The notes beneath the pieces are model-generated. The model did not search any database and was not told where the DNA came from. It saw only the letters and a list, made by a program, of their open reading frames with translations. Positions 17,528-27,500 of a DNA stretch of 64,000 nt are shown piece by piece. The position numbers and the translations under genes are program-made. The stretch's first letter is position 1, and the number at the start of each line of letters is the position of its first letter. Origin of the DNA: Rhodospirillales bacterium (lineage in GTDB: Bacteria; Pseudomonadota; Alphaproteobacteria; Reyranellales; Reyranellaceae); contig JACPOB010000107.1 of the NCBI GenBank assembly GCA_016185145.1, forward strand, positions 55,059 to 119,058. Reading direction: 5' to 3'.

Positions 17528-18479
17528 GAAGATCGTCCTTATCACACCCGCCGGTCCGACGGCACGCACCGGCAATCGCATTGCCGCTTCACGGTGGGCC
17601 GGCATCCTGCGACAGCTCGACCATCATGTGCGCATAGCCGCCGACTACGACGGCAGCCCTGCCGACCTGATGGTGGCGGTGCATGCCTGGCGCAGCGCCG
17701 CGGCGATCGAGCGCTTCAAGGCGGCATTCCCGACGCGCCCGGTCATCCTGCAGCTGAGCGGCACCGATATCTATCAGTACATCGACACCGACCCCGGTCC
17801 GACCCTGAGATCGATGGAGCAGGCGGACCGGCTCATTGCCCTGAACGATCTCGCCTGGAAGGTGGTGCCCAAGCCACTTCGGGCGCGGCTCAGCGTGATC
17901 CATCAGTCGGCTCCGCCGTTGGGACAGCCGCGCCGACCGAGCCGCCGGGCTGTCGTGGTCTCGGTGATCGGTCACCTGCGCGACGTGAAGGATCCCTTGC
18001 GCGCGGCCGAAGCGGCGCGTCTGCTGCCGGCCGACAGCCGGATCCTGATCGAGCAGGTCGGTCGGGCCTATACGCCGGAATGGGCCGAACGCGCCCGCGC
18101 CGAGATGGCCGTCAACGCGCGCTACAAGTGGCGCGACGATGTTCCGGCCGCTGCCGTGCGCCGCCTGCTGGCGCGCAGCCACGCCATGGTCATCTCCTCG
18201 CTGAGCGAGGGCGGCGCCAACGTGATTTCCGAAGCGGTCGTTGCGGGCGTGCCCGTGCTTGCCTCGCGCATAGACGGCAATGTCGGCCTGCTCGGTTCCG
18301 GCTATCGCGGCTACTTCCCGGTCGGCGACACCAGGGCGCTCGGCCGCCTTTTGCAACGGCTCGAGTGCGAAGCGCGTTTTGTCACGGAGCTGGAAGAGGC
18401 GCTGGCGCGGCGCAAAGCATTATTCCGGCCGGCGCGCGAGGTCGCCGCCTGGCGACGCCTGCTCGCTGACCTACCATAA
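17526..18479 (+). CDS. senB: Selenosugar synthase SenB (TIGR04348-type glycosyltransferase)
   Basis: A 317-residue GT-B glycosyltransferase. N-terminal MKIVLITPAGPTARTGNRIAA and the ADLMVAVHAWRS segment are characteristic of the SenB family, which joins selenophosphate to a UDP-sugar to make a selenosugar. The C-terminal half has VVSVIGHLRDVKDP and the nucleotide-sugar site ISSLSEGGANVISEAVVAGVPVLAS. The ATG at 17526 overlaps the ATG of divergent senA (17525-17527) by two bases, leaving no intergenic spacer. The ribosome site of senB is weak (GTG 17514 is a less likely alternative). Confidence 0.82.
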   Translation: MKIVLITPAGPTARTGNRIAASRWAGILRQLDHHVRIAADYDGSPADLMVAVHAWRSAAAIERFKAAFPTRPVILQLSGTDIYQYIDTDPGPTLRSMEQADRLIALNDLAWKVVPKPLRARLSVIHQSAPPLGQPRRPSRRAVVVSVIGHLRDVKDPLRAAEAARLLPADSRILIEQVGRAYTPEWAERARAEMAVNARYKWRDDVPAAAVRRLLARSHAMVISSLSEGGANVISEAVVAGVPVLASRIDGNVGLLGSGYRGYFPVGDTRALGRLLQRLECEARFVTELEEALARRKALFRPAREVAAWRRLLADLP

Positions 18480-18519
18480 GATTTGGTTGGCACTGACTCG
18501 CGGTAGACGGAGAGGATAC

Positions 18520-19257
18520 ATGACAGATGCTGCTCGCACTCCGCTGAAGCTCTTCCAGTTTCCGCGCATGTTCGCCATCCCGAACCTCAGTCCCTTCTGT
18601 TGCAAGCTCGAGACGTGGCTGCGCATCACCCGGATTCCCTACGAGGTCGTCGATACGCCCGATCCGCGCAAGGGGCCGAAGGGCAAGCTCCCCTTCATCG
18701 AGGATGGCGGCGTGCCGATCGCCGATTCGTCGCGCATCATCGACCACCTCAAGCGAACGCGCGGGATCGACCCCGACGCTCATCTCGACGGCAGCCAGCG
18801 TGCCATTGCCCTGCTCGTGCAACGAACGCTCGAAGAGCACTACTCTTTCGTCCTGGCGTACACGCATCTGCTGCGCGACGAAGGTTTCCGGCACACGAGA
18901 ACGCGTTTCGACTCGGTGCCCGCGATCATGCGCCCGCTGGTCGCCGCCATGGTGCAGCGCCAGATCCGGGGTTTGCTGTGGACGCAAGGCATCCTGCGTC
19001 ATTCCGACGAGGAGATCGTCGAAGCCGCGTTGCGCGACTGGCGTGCCGTGCTGCCGTTCATGTCGGCGGGTCCCTTCTTCTTCGGCGACAAGCCCTGCGG
19101 GCTCGATGCCGTCGTGTTCGGCACGCTCGCGTCCACGGTGCTGACGCCCATCGAATCGCCCATTCGCGACTTCCTGCGGGCAGAGCCGCAGTGCCTGGCC
19201 TATGCCGAGCGCATGCGAGGACAATATTTTCCCGAGCTCGCGCATGGACAGGATTGA
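18520..19257 (+). CDS. Glutathione S-transferase family protein (Fax/metaxin-like)
   Basis: A 245-residue GST-fold protein. The N-terminal thioredoxin-like half has LKLFQFPRMFAIPNLSPFCCKLETWLR, with a Cys pair in the active-site region, then IPYEVVDTPDPRKGPKGKLPFIEDGG and the Ser-rich glutathione-like site IADSSRIIDHL. The C-terminal half is all-helical and ends with a GPFFFGDKPCGLDAVVFG segment typical of the Fax/metaxin branch. It starts 40 bp after senB, with GGAGAGGAT upstream. A link to selenium or thiol chemistry through the operon with senB is plausible but unproven. Confidence 0.75.
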   Translation: MTDAARTPLKLFQFPRMFAIPNLSPFCCKLETWLRITRIPYEVVDTPDPRKGPKGKLPFIEDGGVPIADSSRIIDHLKRTRGIDPDAHLDGSQRAIALLVQRTLEEHYSFVLAYTHLLRDEGFRHTRTRFDSVPAIMRPLVAAMVQRQIRGLLWTQGILRHSDEEIVEAALRDWRAVLPFMSAGPFFFGDKPCGLDAVVFGTLASTVLTPIESPIRDFLRAEPQCLAYAERMRGQYFPELAHGQD

Positions 19258-19609
19258 GGGCGGCTGCCTCTGCGGCGCGGTGCGGTTCGCTGCCAGCGGT
19301 CCGCCGAAGTCGGTTTTCTGGTGTCATTGCCAGAGTTGTCGAAGGCACAGCGGCGCACCCGTATCGGTCTTCGTCGGCTTCGATCGCGAGGCCTATACGG
19401 TGACGAAGGGAGAGATCACGAAGTTCAAGTCTTCTCCCGGAACGACGCGCGGCTTCTGCCGGACCTGCGGCTCGACGCTGACCTGCGAAGTGGACCAGCT
19501 GCCGACCGAGACGCATTTTCACGTCGGCGCGCTCGACGAGCCCGGCAGGTTCGAGCCCTCGAGGCACTTCTTTCGCAACGAGCGGTTGCCCTGGCTGCAT
19601 TTGAGATAA
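19244..19609 (+). CDS. GFA-family zinc-binding protein
   Basis: A 121-residue protein with the GFA (glutathione-dependent formaldehyde-activating enzyme-like) zinc motifs: GGCLCGAVRF, CHCQSCRRHSGAP and GFCRTCGSTL. The Cys pairs are spaced as in the family, which binds two zinc ions. Despite the family name most members have no tested enzyme activity. It overlaps the GST gene by 14 nt, so the two are probably co-translated after senB. Confidence 0.8.
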   Translation: MDRIEGGCLCGAVRFAASGPPKSVFWCHCQSCRRHSGAPVSVFVGFDREAYTVTKGEITKFKSSPGTTRGFCRTCGSTLTCEVDQLPTETHFHVGALDEPGRFEPSRHFFRNERLPWLHLR

Positions 19610-19923
19610 GTGCGGCGTGGGGCCGACGGGATTGCCAGCACTGCTGGCACCAGTGCTCGATCAAGAGCATTTTTGGCGCTCTACGGTCCGCCAAAATAGA
19701 ACCATAGTTGACTCGTGTGATAATCCAAGTTATATCGGACCGCGTTCGCTTCCCGACGGCTCTGCTTTATGTATCGTTCATCCGACATCATCGCGCGCGG
19801 CACAGGCCGGGCCAGCCTCTCCGCCTGTCTGGCCGGACAGAAGCCGGCAAGGCCGTCAGCCTTTCCTTTCTTCGAAAGCCAACATCGAAATTATCGTAAC
19901 TATCTGAATTCGCCGCCACCCCC
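19610..19923. other. Gene-free stretch before the senB relic
   Basis: A 314-bp stretch lower in GC than its surroundings. No reading frame here resembles a known protein and I could not extend the senB relic into it with confidence. It may be the decayed body of the second senB or unrelated DNA. Confidence 0.45.
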
Positions 19924-20085
19924 CTTTCCGTCGGCGACACGCGCCTCCTGGCGACCTTGATGCAGCGAATCGAACGCGATCCGCACTTCGTTCGTGGACT
20001 GGCGCGCACCGTTCGCGCCCGCGCCCCCTTGTTCTCCTCCCGCCGGGAGATCGCCGCCTGGCGCCGCTTGCTCCTGGAGTTGTGA
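19924..20085 (+). pseudogene. Relic of a second senB: C-terminal 53 codons
   Basis: Reading from 19924 gives SVGDTRLLATLMQRI, then FVRGL, and ends EIAAWRRLLLEL with a stop at 20085. It aligns throughout with the SenB C-terminus at about 18316-18476 (PVGDTRALGRLLQRL, FVTEL, EVAAWRRLLADL). A single-base loss around 19930 (TTTCCGTCGG against TTCCCGGTCGG) breaks the frame with upstream codons. No start codon or glycosyltransferase core precedes it. It is divergent from senB rather than an exact copy, so it is an old duplicate or a second acquisition that decayed. Confidence 0.7.
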
Positions 20086-20092
20086 CGGCCGT

Positions 20093-21073
20093 TCAGCCAT
20101 CGCCCCTCAGATACTGCCGGGGCGGCGCTCCGAAGCGCGCATGGAAGGCGTTGACGAAGCTGCTTACGTGACTGTAGCCGACGCGAAAGGAAACCTCTTT
20201 CAGCGACACCGCGTCCGCCTTGAGGGCCTGCCGCGCATGTTCCAGCCGCTGATCGCGCAGGACATCGAACACCGTCGCGCCATAGAGCTGGCGGAAGCCG
20301 GCGTTGAGGCGCCGTTCGGTGAGGCCCACGGCGTCGGCAAGCTCGGCGAGCGAGGGCGGGCGGCGCATATCGCTCAGCAGCCGCTCGCGCGCCTGTCGCA
20401 CCGCGGCCTGCTCGCCGGAAGACAGGCTTGGCCGCCGCCCGCGCGACGGCCTGGCCGCGCTGTCCGCGGCCATTGCCTGCGCGGCGAGAAGCTGCAGTAC
20501 CACGCCCTCCATGGTCAGCCGGCGCAATGCTCCGTTGAATTCTCGGGCAAACAGGCGACTGGCAAGCTGCCGCATCGTGCTGCCGCTGCGCATGGTGAGG
20601 CCGCGGTCTTGCCGTGCCTCCCGGTCGATGAGCGGCCGCAGGGCGGCCGGCACCTCTCCGTCGAACAGGCGCTCGATCCTGTCGAACTGCACGGTATAGC
20701 CCGCTGCACGGTAGTAGCTGGCCGGCTTGAAGACATAAGTGGGTGGCGGTCCGACCGGCCGATAGAGAACGGCGCTGTCGGTCGACCCCTGCAGGCGCAG
20801 CCCGCCGGAGAAATCCAGGTCGACGTCGCCTTCGATGGCCACCTGGCTCACGATGTACTGCTTCTGGGGCTGCGACGTCGGTTCTATGCGCAAGTCGCGA
20901 TGAATCTCCAGATCGTTCAGGAACACACGCAGGCTGGGCGCCAGCACGACCTGCTCGATGGTCCCGCGCCAGTTTTCGTCATCCACCACGAACATCGGCG
21001 TGGCGGGCACTGCCGCATCCACCATCGCTTCCTTGAGCAACCATTCGAAGTTCGACACGCCCCGCCCCGCCAC
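20093..21073 (-). CDS. AraC-family transcriptional regulator
   Basis: About 326 residues. The C-terminal 100 residues are an AraC/XylS double helix-turn-helix: PSLAELADAVGLTERRLNAGFRQLYG and VSLKEVSFRVGYSHVSSFVNAFHARFGAPPRQYLRG. The N-terminal domain (to about residue 200) has a beta-rich AraC-binding/arabinose-independent type pattern with no recognisable ligand site. The start is chosen as GTG 21073, preceded by CAGGGGGA; the reading frame upstream to 21304 looks non-coding. It is convergent with the senB relic (7 bp apart) and divergent from the autotransporter, which it might regulate. Confidence 0.8.
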   Translation of the reverse strand: MAGRGVSNFEWLLKEAMVDAAVPATPMFVVDDENWRGTIEQVVLAPSLRVFLNDLEIHRDLRIEPTSQPQKQYIVSQVAIEGDVDLDFSGGLRLQGSTDSAVLYRPVGPPPTYVFKPASYYRAAGYTVQFDRIERLFDGEVPAALRPLIDREARQDRGLTMRSGSTMRQLASRLFAREFNGALRRLTMEGVVLQLLAAQAMAADSAARPSRGRRPSLSSGEQAAVRQARERLLSDMRRPPSLAELADAVGLTERRLNAGFRQLYGATVFDVLRDQRLEHARQALKADAVSLKEVSFRVGYSHVSSFVNAFHARFGAPPRQYLRGDG

Positions 21074-21432
21074 TACGTCCCCCTGCCTGTTCGTTACGCC
21101 CAACGATTGGCTCCGTATGCAAGTCAGAATTATTGCATACCGGAATGGCGATTGGTCTCGACGCCTTGGAAAAAAGACGGAGTTCCCGGGCGTAAAAGGG
21201 CGGCCGTAACCGTCGGCGCCGCTCCGGTCGGCCATGTTGCCGGAGGCGGGGCTGCATTTGCTCCTAACGATCGGGCGCTTGCGCGCAATCCTGGATCGTT
21301 GCATGCGGAACGGGTCCTCGGTTCTGATCTCCTCAGGGGAGATTCGGTCGTGACAGGGTTCGTCGCCTTCGCCAATCAGCCGCCGTTGACCATCTGTTTG
21401 TCGCGAAACGCTGCTACGGAGCGAGCGGGCTC
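21074..21432. other. Gene-free stretch upstream of the AraC regulator and barrel relic
   Basis: A 359-bp stretch with no supported gene. It holds an inverted repeat at 21115-21140 and the region upstream of the autotransporter relic. I see no clear match to the autotransporter barrel before 21433. Confidence 0.45.
21115..21140. promoter_or_regulatory. Candidate operator upstream of the AraC gene
   Basis: A perfect 8-bp inverted repeat (GTATGCAA and TTGCATAC) with a 10-nt spacer, about 42 bp upstream of the GTG start of the regulator. Spacing of one helical turn plus fits a dimer-binding site; which protein binds is unknown. Confidence 0.4.
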
Positions 21433-21585
21433 AGCGACGCGTGCACCCTGGACATGGCGCTGCGGCTCGGCTGGCTGCACGAGTATGCCTATACCGGCCA
21501 GCCGATGACGGCGGACTTCGCCGGCGCGCCGGCCAATGCCTTCACCGTCTACGGCGCCGCGTGGCGTGCTTGGGGAGAGCGTTAG
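21433..21585 (+). pseudogene. Relic of an autotransporter beta-barrel
   Basis: About 50 codons reading SDACTLDMALRLGWLHEYAYT, QPMTADFAGAPANAFTVYGAA, then WRAWGER and a stop at 21585. The same stretch occurs in the downstream autotransporter (LDLALRLGWLHDYSYTG, AFAGAPANAFTVYGAA at about 28423-28535). The relic is six bases from the start of that gene. It looks like the tail of a lost tandem paralogue, left after deletion or gene conversion; it lacks any passenger or start. Confidence 0.75.
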
Positions 21586-21590
21586 GGGGC

Positions 21591-24500
21591 ATGGCGTACA
21601 TCAGCGTGAGGCGACGGCCGCGCCGGCTTGTCGCTCTTTTGTTGGCCGGCACCTGCCTGTCGCCGATCGGGGCAGCGGCCCAGACCTGGATAGGCGGCAC
21701 GGGGACCGACTTCGCGACCGGCGCCAACTGGAGCACCGGCACCGCGCCGACCGATTTCCAGACCGGCACGTTCGGCGCCAGCAGCAACACCACGGTCACC
21801 ATGACCACCGGCCTCCAGGCGTATGGCGGCATCGCGTTCACCGCCGCGGCGCCCAGCTACTCCTTCGACGTGAATCTCAACGGCAGCGGCACGTCCTTCG
21901 GCGCGAGCGGCATCACCAACGCCTCGTCCAACGCCCAGAACTTCACGCTCACGAACGTCGCCAACTTCGCCGTGCTCGGAGGGACGACCAACAACGTCAA
22001 CTTCAGCCTCAACAACGGCGTCCTGCGCTACGCCGAGACGTCGAATCTTGGCAACTCGACGGTATCCATGACCGGCGCCAGCACGCTGCTTCTTCAGACG
22101 ACTGGCAGTGGCGGCACCGCCGCCGTGACGTCGACAGGAGGCGTGATCGACATCACCCTTCTGACGACGGCGGGTACGACCTTGGGTTCGATCGCGGGCT
22201 CGGCCAGCGTCCAGCTGGGAAGCAAGACGCTGACGGTCGGCGGCAACAACCAGACGACCGCGCATTCCGGTGCGATCCAGGGCAGCGGCGGATCGCTGGT
22301 GAAGGAAGGCACCGGCACGCTCACGCTCAGCGGCATCAACACCTACAGCGGCGGCACCACCATCAGCGGCGGCGCGCTGTCGATATCGAGCAACGCCAAC
22401 CTCGGCAATGCGGCCGGCGGCCTCACCCTCGACAGCGGCACGCTGCGGACGACGGCGAGCTTCGCCACCTCGCGCACCACGACGCTTGCCGGCACGGCCA
22501 CCTTCGACACCGCCTCCAGCACCACGCTCACCCACAACGGCACGATCGGCGGCACGCCGACCGGCTTCGTCAAGACCGGCGCCGGCACGCTGACGCTCAC
22601 CGGCGTCAACACCTACACCGGCGGCACGACGGTGACCGGCGGCCTGATCAACTTCTCGGCGGGCACCAACCTCGGGACGGGCTCGATCACGCTGAACGGC
22701 GGCGGCCTGCAATGGGCGACCGGCAACACGACCGACATCTCCAGCCGGCTCGCCGCGCTCGGCGCCGGCGGCGGCACGTTCGACACCAACGGCAACAACG
22801 TGACCCTGGCCAGCGTCCTCAGCGGCGGCGTGCTGACGAAGAAGGGCAGCGGCACGCTGACGCTCACGGGCGTCAACACCTACACCGGCGGCACGACAGT
22901 GACCGGCGGCCTGGTCAACTTCTCGGCGGGCAACAACCTCGGCACGGGGTCGATCACGCTGAACGGCGGCGGGCTGCAATGGGCGAGCGGCAACACGACC
23001 GACATATCCAGCCGGCTCGCCGCGCTGGGCGCCGGCGGTGGCACGTTCGACACCAACGGCAACAACGTGACCCTGGCCAGCGTCATCAGCGGCGGCGCGC
23101 TGACCAAGACCGGCAGCGGCACGCTGACGCTCACGGCCGAAAACACCTACACCGGCACGACGACGGTGTCGGGCGGGACGCTCCAGGTGGGCAACGGCGG
23201 CAATACCGGCACGCTGGGCAGCGGTGCGGTGATCAACAACGCTCAGCTCACTTTCAATCGCTTCGACGTCCTCACGGTCGCCAACGACATCAGCGGAAGC
23301 GGTGCGGTGACGGTGACCGGCGGCGGCATCGTGACCTTCTCGGGCACCAACAGCTACGGCGGCGGCACGACGGTGTCGAGCGGCACGCTGGTCGGCACGA
23401 CGACGAGCCTGCAGGGCGCCATCATCAACAATGCCAACGTCAGATTCAGCCAGGTCGGCAACGGCATCTATGCCGGCAACATGTCCGGCAGTGGCGCCGT
23501 GGCGGTGACCGGCGCGGGCACGGTGACGTTCTTGGGCACCAACAGCTACGGCGGCGGCACGACGGTGTCGGCCGGCATCACCCTGCAGGGCACGACGACG
23601 AGCCTGCAGGGCGCCATCACCAACAACGCCAACGTCGTCTTCAGCCAGGCCGGCAACGGCACCTACGCCGGCACCATGTCGGGTAGCGGCGCGGTGACGG
23701 TGACCGGCGGCGGCATCGTGACCTTCTCGGGCACCAACAGCTACGGCGGCGGCACGACGGTGTCGGGCGGCAGCACGCTGGTGGGCACGACGGGCAGCCT
23801 GCAGGGCGCCATCGTCAACAACGCCCAGGTGGTGTTCAGCCAGGCCGGCACCGGCACCTATGCCGGCACCATGAGCGGCAGCGGTGGCGTGGTGCTGAAC
23901 GGCACCGGCACGGTGACGTTCTCGGGCACCAACTCCTATGGGGGCGGCACGACCGTCTTGTTGGGCACTCTGCAGGGCACGACGTCGAGCCTGCAGGGCG
24001 ACATCGCCAACAATGCCAACGTCACCTTCAACCAGGCCACGACCGGCACCTATGCCGGCAACATGTCGGGTACCGGCGCGGTGACGGTGACCGGCGGCGG
24101 CACCGTGACGTTCAGCGGCACCAACTCTTACGGCGGCGGCACGACGGTGTCGGGCGTCGGCACCACATTGGTCGGCACGACGACGAGCCTGCAAGGCGCC
24201 ATCACCAACAATGCCAGCGTGCGCTTCGATCAGGCCGGCACCAGCACCTATGCCGGCAACATGTCGGGCACGGGCGCCGTCGCGGTACAGGGCGGCGGCA
24301 CGGTGACGTTCTCGGGCACCAACAGCTATACCGGCGGTACCACCGTCGTCGGCGGCGCGCTGTCGGTGTCGAGCGACGCCAATCTCGGCGATGCCGCGGG
24401 CGGCCTCGCCCTCAGCAACGGCGCGCTGCAGACGACGGCGAGCTTCACGACGTCGCGCACCACGACACTGAGTGGCGGCGCCTTCAACACGGCAGCCGGC

Positions 24501-27500
24501 ACCACGCTGACCCACAACGGCACCATCGGCGGCAGCGGGTTCATCAAGAGCGGCGGCGGCACGATGGTCCTCGGCGGCGCCAACACCTTTGCGTCTGCCG
24601 CGGTGAGCGGCGGCACGCTGCAGGTCTCGGCCGACAACAATCTCGGCGCCGGCGGGGTCGTGCTCAACGGCGGCACGCTGCAGACGACGGCGAGCTTCAC
24701 CCGCAGCGGCAATGTGCTGCTGGCCAGCGGTGGCGGCACCTTCAACACCGATGCCGGCACCACCTTCGCGGTCGGCGGCGACGTCGGCGGCGTCGGCAGC
24801 CTGATCAAGACCGGCGCCGGCACGCTGATCCTGACCGGCGCCAACAGCTACATCGGCGGCACGACGGTGTCGGGCGGCATCCTGCAGGGCACCACGACCA
24901 GCCTTCAAGGCAACATCCTCAACAACGCCGCCGTGACGTTCGACCAGGGCGCCAACGGCACCTATGGCGGCGGCATGTCGGGCAGCGGCGACGTCACCGT
25001 GCAGGGCGGCGGCACCGTCACCTTCACCGGAACCAACAGCTACAGGGGCGGCACGACGGTGTCGGGCGGCACGCTGGCCGGCACGACCTCGAGCCTGCAA
25101 GGCAACATCGTCAACAACGCCAACGTAACCTTCGACCAGAGCACCAACGGCACGTACGCCGGCACCATGTCGGGCACCGGCAGCCTGACCAAGTCGGGCA
25201 CCGGCACGGTGACCCTGACCGGCGCCAACACCTACGGTGGCGGTACGACGATCTCCGGCGGCATCCTCCAGATCGGCAATGGCGGCACCACCGGCTCGAT
25301 CGCCGGCAACGTGCTGAACAACGGCACGCTCGCCTTCAACCGCTCCGACGCGATCACCTTCGGCGGCACGATCTCGGGCAGCGGCGCCCTCGACAAGCTC
25401 GGCAACGGCACCCTGATCCTGACCGCCGACAACACCTATTCGGGCGTCACCACGATCGCCGCCGGCACGCTGCAGCTCGGCAACGGCGGCACGACCGGCT
25501 CGATCGCGGGCAACGTGCTGAACAACGGGATCCTCGCCTTCAACCGTTCGGACGATATCGTGTTCGGCGGCAACATCGACGGCTCGGGCGCGATCGCCTA
25601 CATGGGGCCGGGCACGGTGACGCTCACCGGCACCATCACCAACACCGGCGGCACGGTGCTGGCCGGCGGCACGGTGGAGGCCGGGTCGAACTCGGCGCTG
25701 GGCGCGGCCGGGGCGACGCTGACCTTCGCCGGCGGCACCCTGCAGGCGACGGCGAGCTTCTCGGTCGACCGGCCGGTCAATCTCATCACCGGCGGCGGCA
25801 CGATCGACACGGCCGGCAACTCGCTCACGGTCACCGGCAACCTCACGGGTGCCGGCGGGCTCACCAAGACGGGCACCGGCACGCTGATCCTGAGCGGCAT
25901 CAACGGCTACACCGGCGGCACGACGGTGTCGGGCGGCGTGCTCCAAGGCACCACGGCCAGCGTGCAGGGCGACATCCTCAACAATGCCAACGTCACGCTC
26001 GACCAGGCGACCGCCGGCACCTACGCCGGCAACATGTCGGGCACCGGCAGCCTCACGATCCAGGGCGGAGGCACGGTCACGCTCAGCGGCACCAACAGCT
26101 ACTCGGGCGGCACGTCGGTGCTGGCCGGCACCCTGATCGGCACGACCTCGAGCCTGCAGGGCGCCATCGACAACAACGCCTCGGTGGTGTTCAGCCAAGC
26201 CGCCAACGGCACCTATGCCGGCAACATGAGCGGCACAGGTGGCGTGGTGCTGAACGGCGCAGGGACGGTGACGTTCCTGGGCACCAACAGCTATAGCGGC
26301 GGCACCTCGGTGTTGAGCGGCGTCCTGCAGGGCACCACGACCAGCCTGCAGGGCAACATCCTCAACAACGCCTCGGTCGTGTTCGGCCAGAGCGGCAGCG
26401 GCAGCTATGCCGGCAGCATGTCGGGCACGGGCTCGCTGACCTTGCTCGGCGGCACGGTGACGCTCACTGGCACCAACACCTACTCGGGCGGCACGACGGT
26501 GTCGGGCGGCATCCTGCAGGGCACGACGACAAGCCTGCAGGGCAACATCCTCAACAATTCGTCGGTCGTTTTCGACCAGGCGGCAAACGGCACCTATGCC
26601 GGCAACATGTCGGGCACGGGCATGCTCACCAAGTCGGGTGCCGGCACGCTGATCCTGGGCGGCAGCAACAGCTACACCGGCGGCACGCTGGTGTCGGGCG
26701 GCCTGCTGCAGGGCACGACGAGCAGCATCCAGGGCATCATCCTCAACAACGCGTCGGTGGCGTTCAATCAGTCGACGACCGGCACCTACGCCGGCGACAT
26801 GTTCGGCACCGGCAGCCTGCTGACCAACGGCACGGGCACCGTGATCCTGAGCGGCACCAACGGCTACACCGGCGGCACGACCGTGTCGGGCGGTGTGCTG
26901 CAGGGCAACTCGGCGAGCCTGCAGGGCGGCATTCTCAACAACGCCTCGGTCGTGTTCAACCAGACCGGCAGCGGCACCTATGCCGGCAACATGAGCGGCA
27001 CCGGCAGCATGACCCTGCAGGGTGGCGGCGTGCTCGCCATGACCGGCAACAACACCTACACCGGCCCGACCACGGTCAATGCCAGCACGCTGGTCGTGAA
27101 CGGCTCGCTCGCCAGCACGGTGACCTTGAACAACGGCAGCACGATCGGCGGCAACGGCACGATCGGCGGTCTGGTCTCCAGCGGTGCCACCATCGCGCCC
27201 GGCAACTCGATCGGCACCTTGAACATCACCGGCAACTTCAGCCAGAGCGGCGGCAGCTACGTCGTCGAGGCCAACGCCGCCGGCCAGAGCGACCGCGTGA
27301 ACGTCACGGGCGCGGCAACGATCAATGGCGCCACCGTGCAGGTGGCGGCAGCGTCCGGCAACTACGCCAACAGCACGACCTACACCATCCTCAACGCCGC
27401 CGGCGGCGTCAGCGGCACCTACTCCGGCGTCACCAGCAACTTCGCCTTCCTGACGCCGTCGCTCTCCTACAACGCCAACAACGTATTCCTGACGCTCGCG

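Noticed and set aside
21074..21304. N-terminal extension of the AraC regulator to 21304
   Set aside because: The extra residues are unlike any regulator N-terminus and would run through the palindrome; GTG 21073 has a good ribosome site.
22300..27080. CRISPR-like array
   Set aside because: The repeats are about 200 bp, protein-coding and in frame, without short direct repeats and unique spacers.
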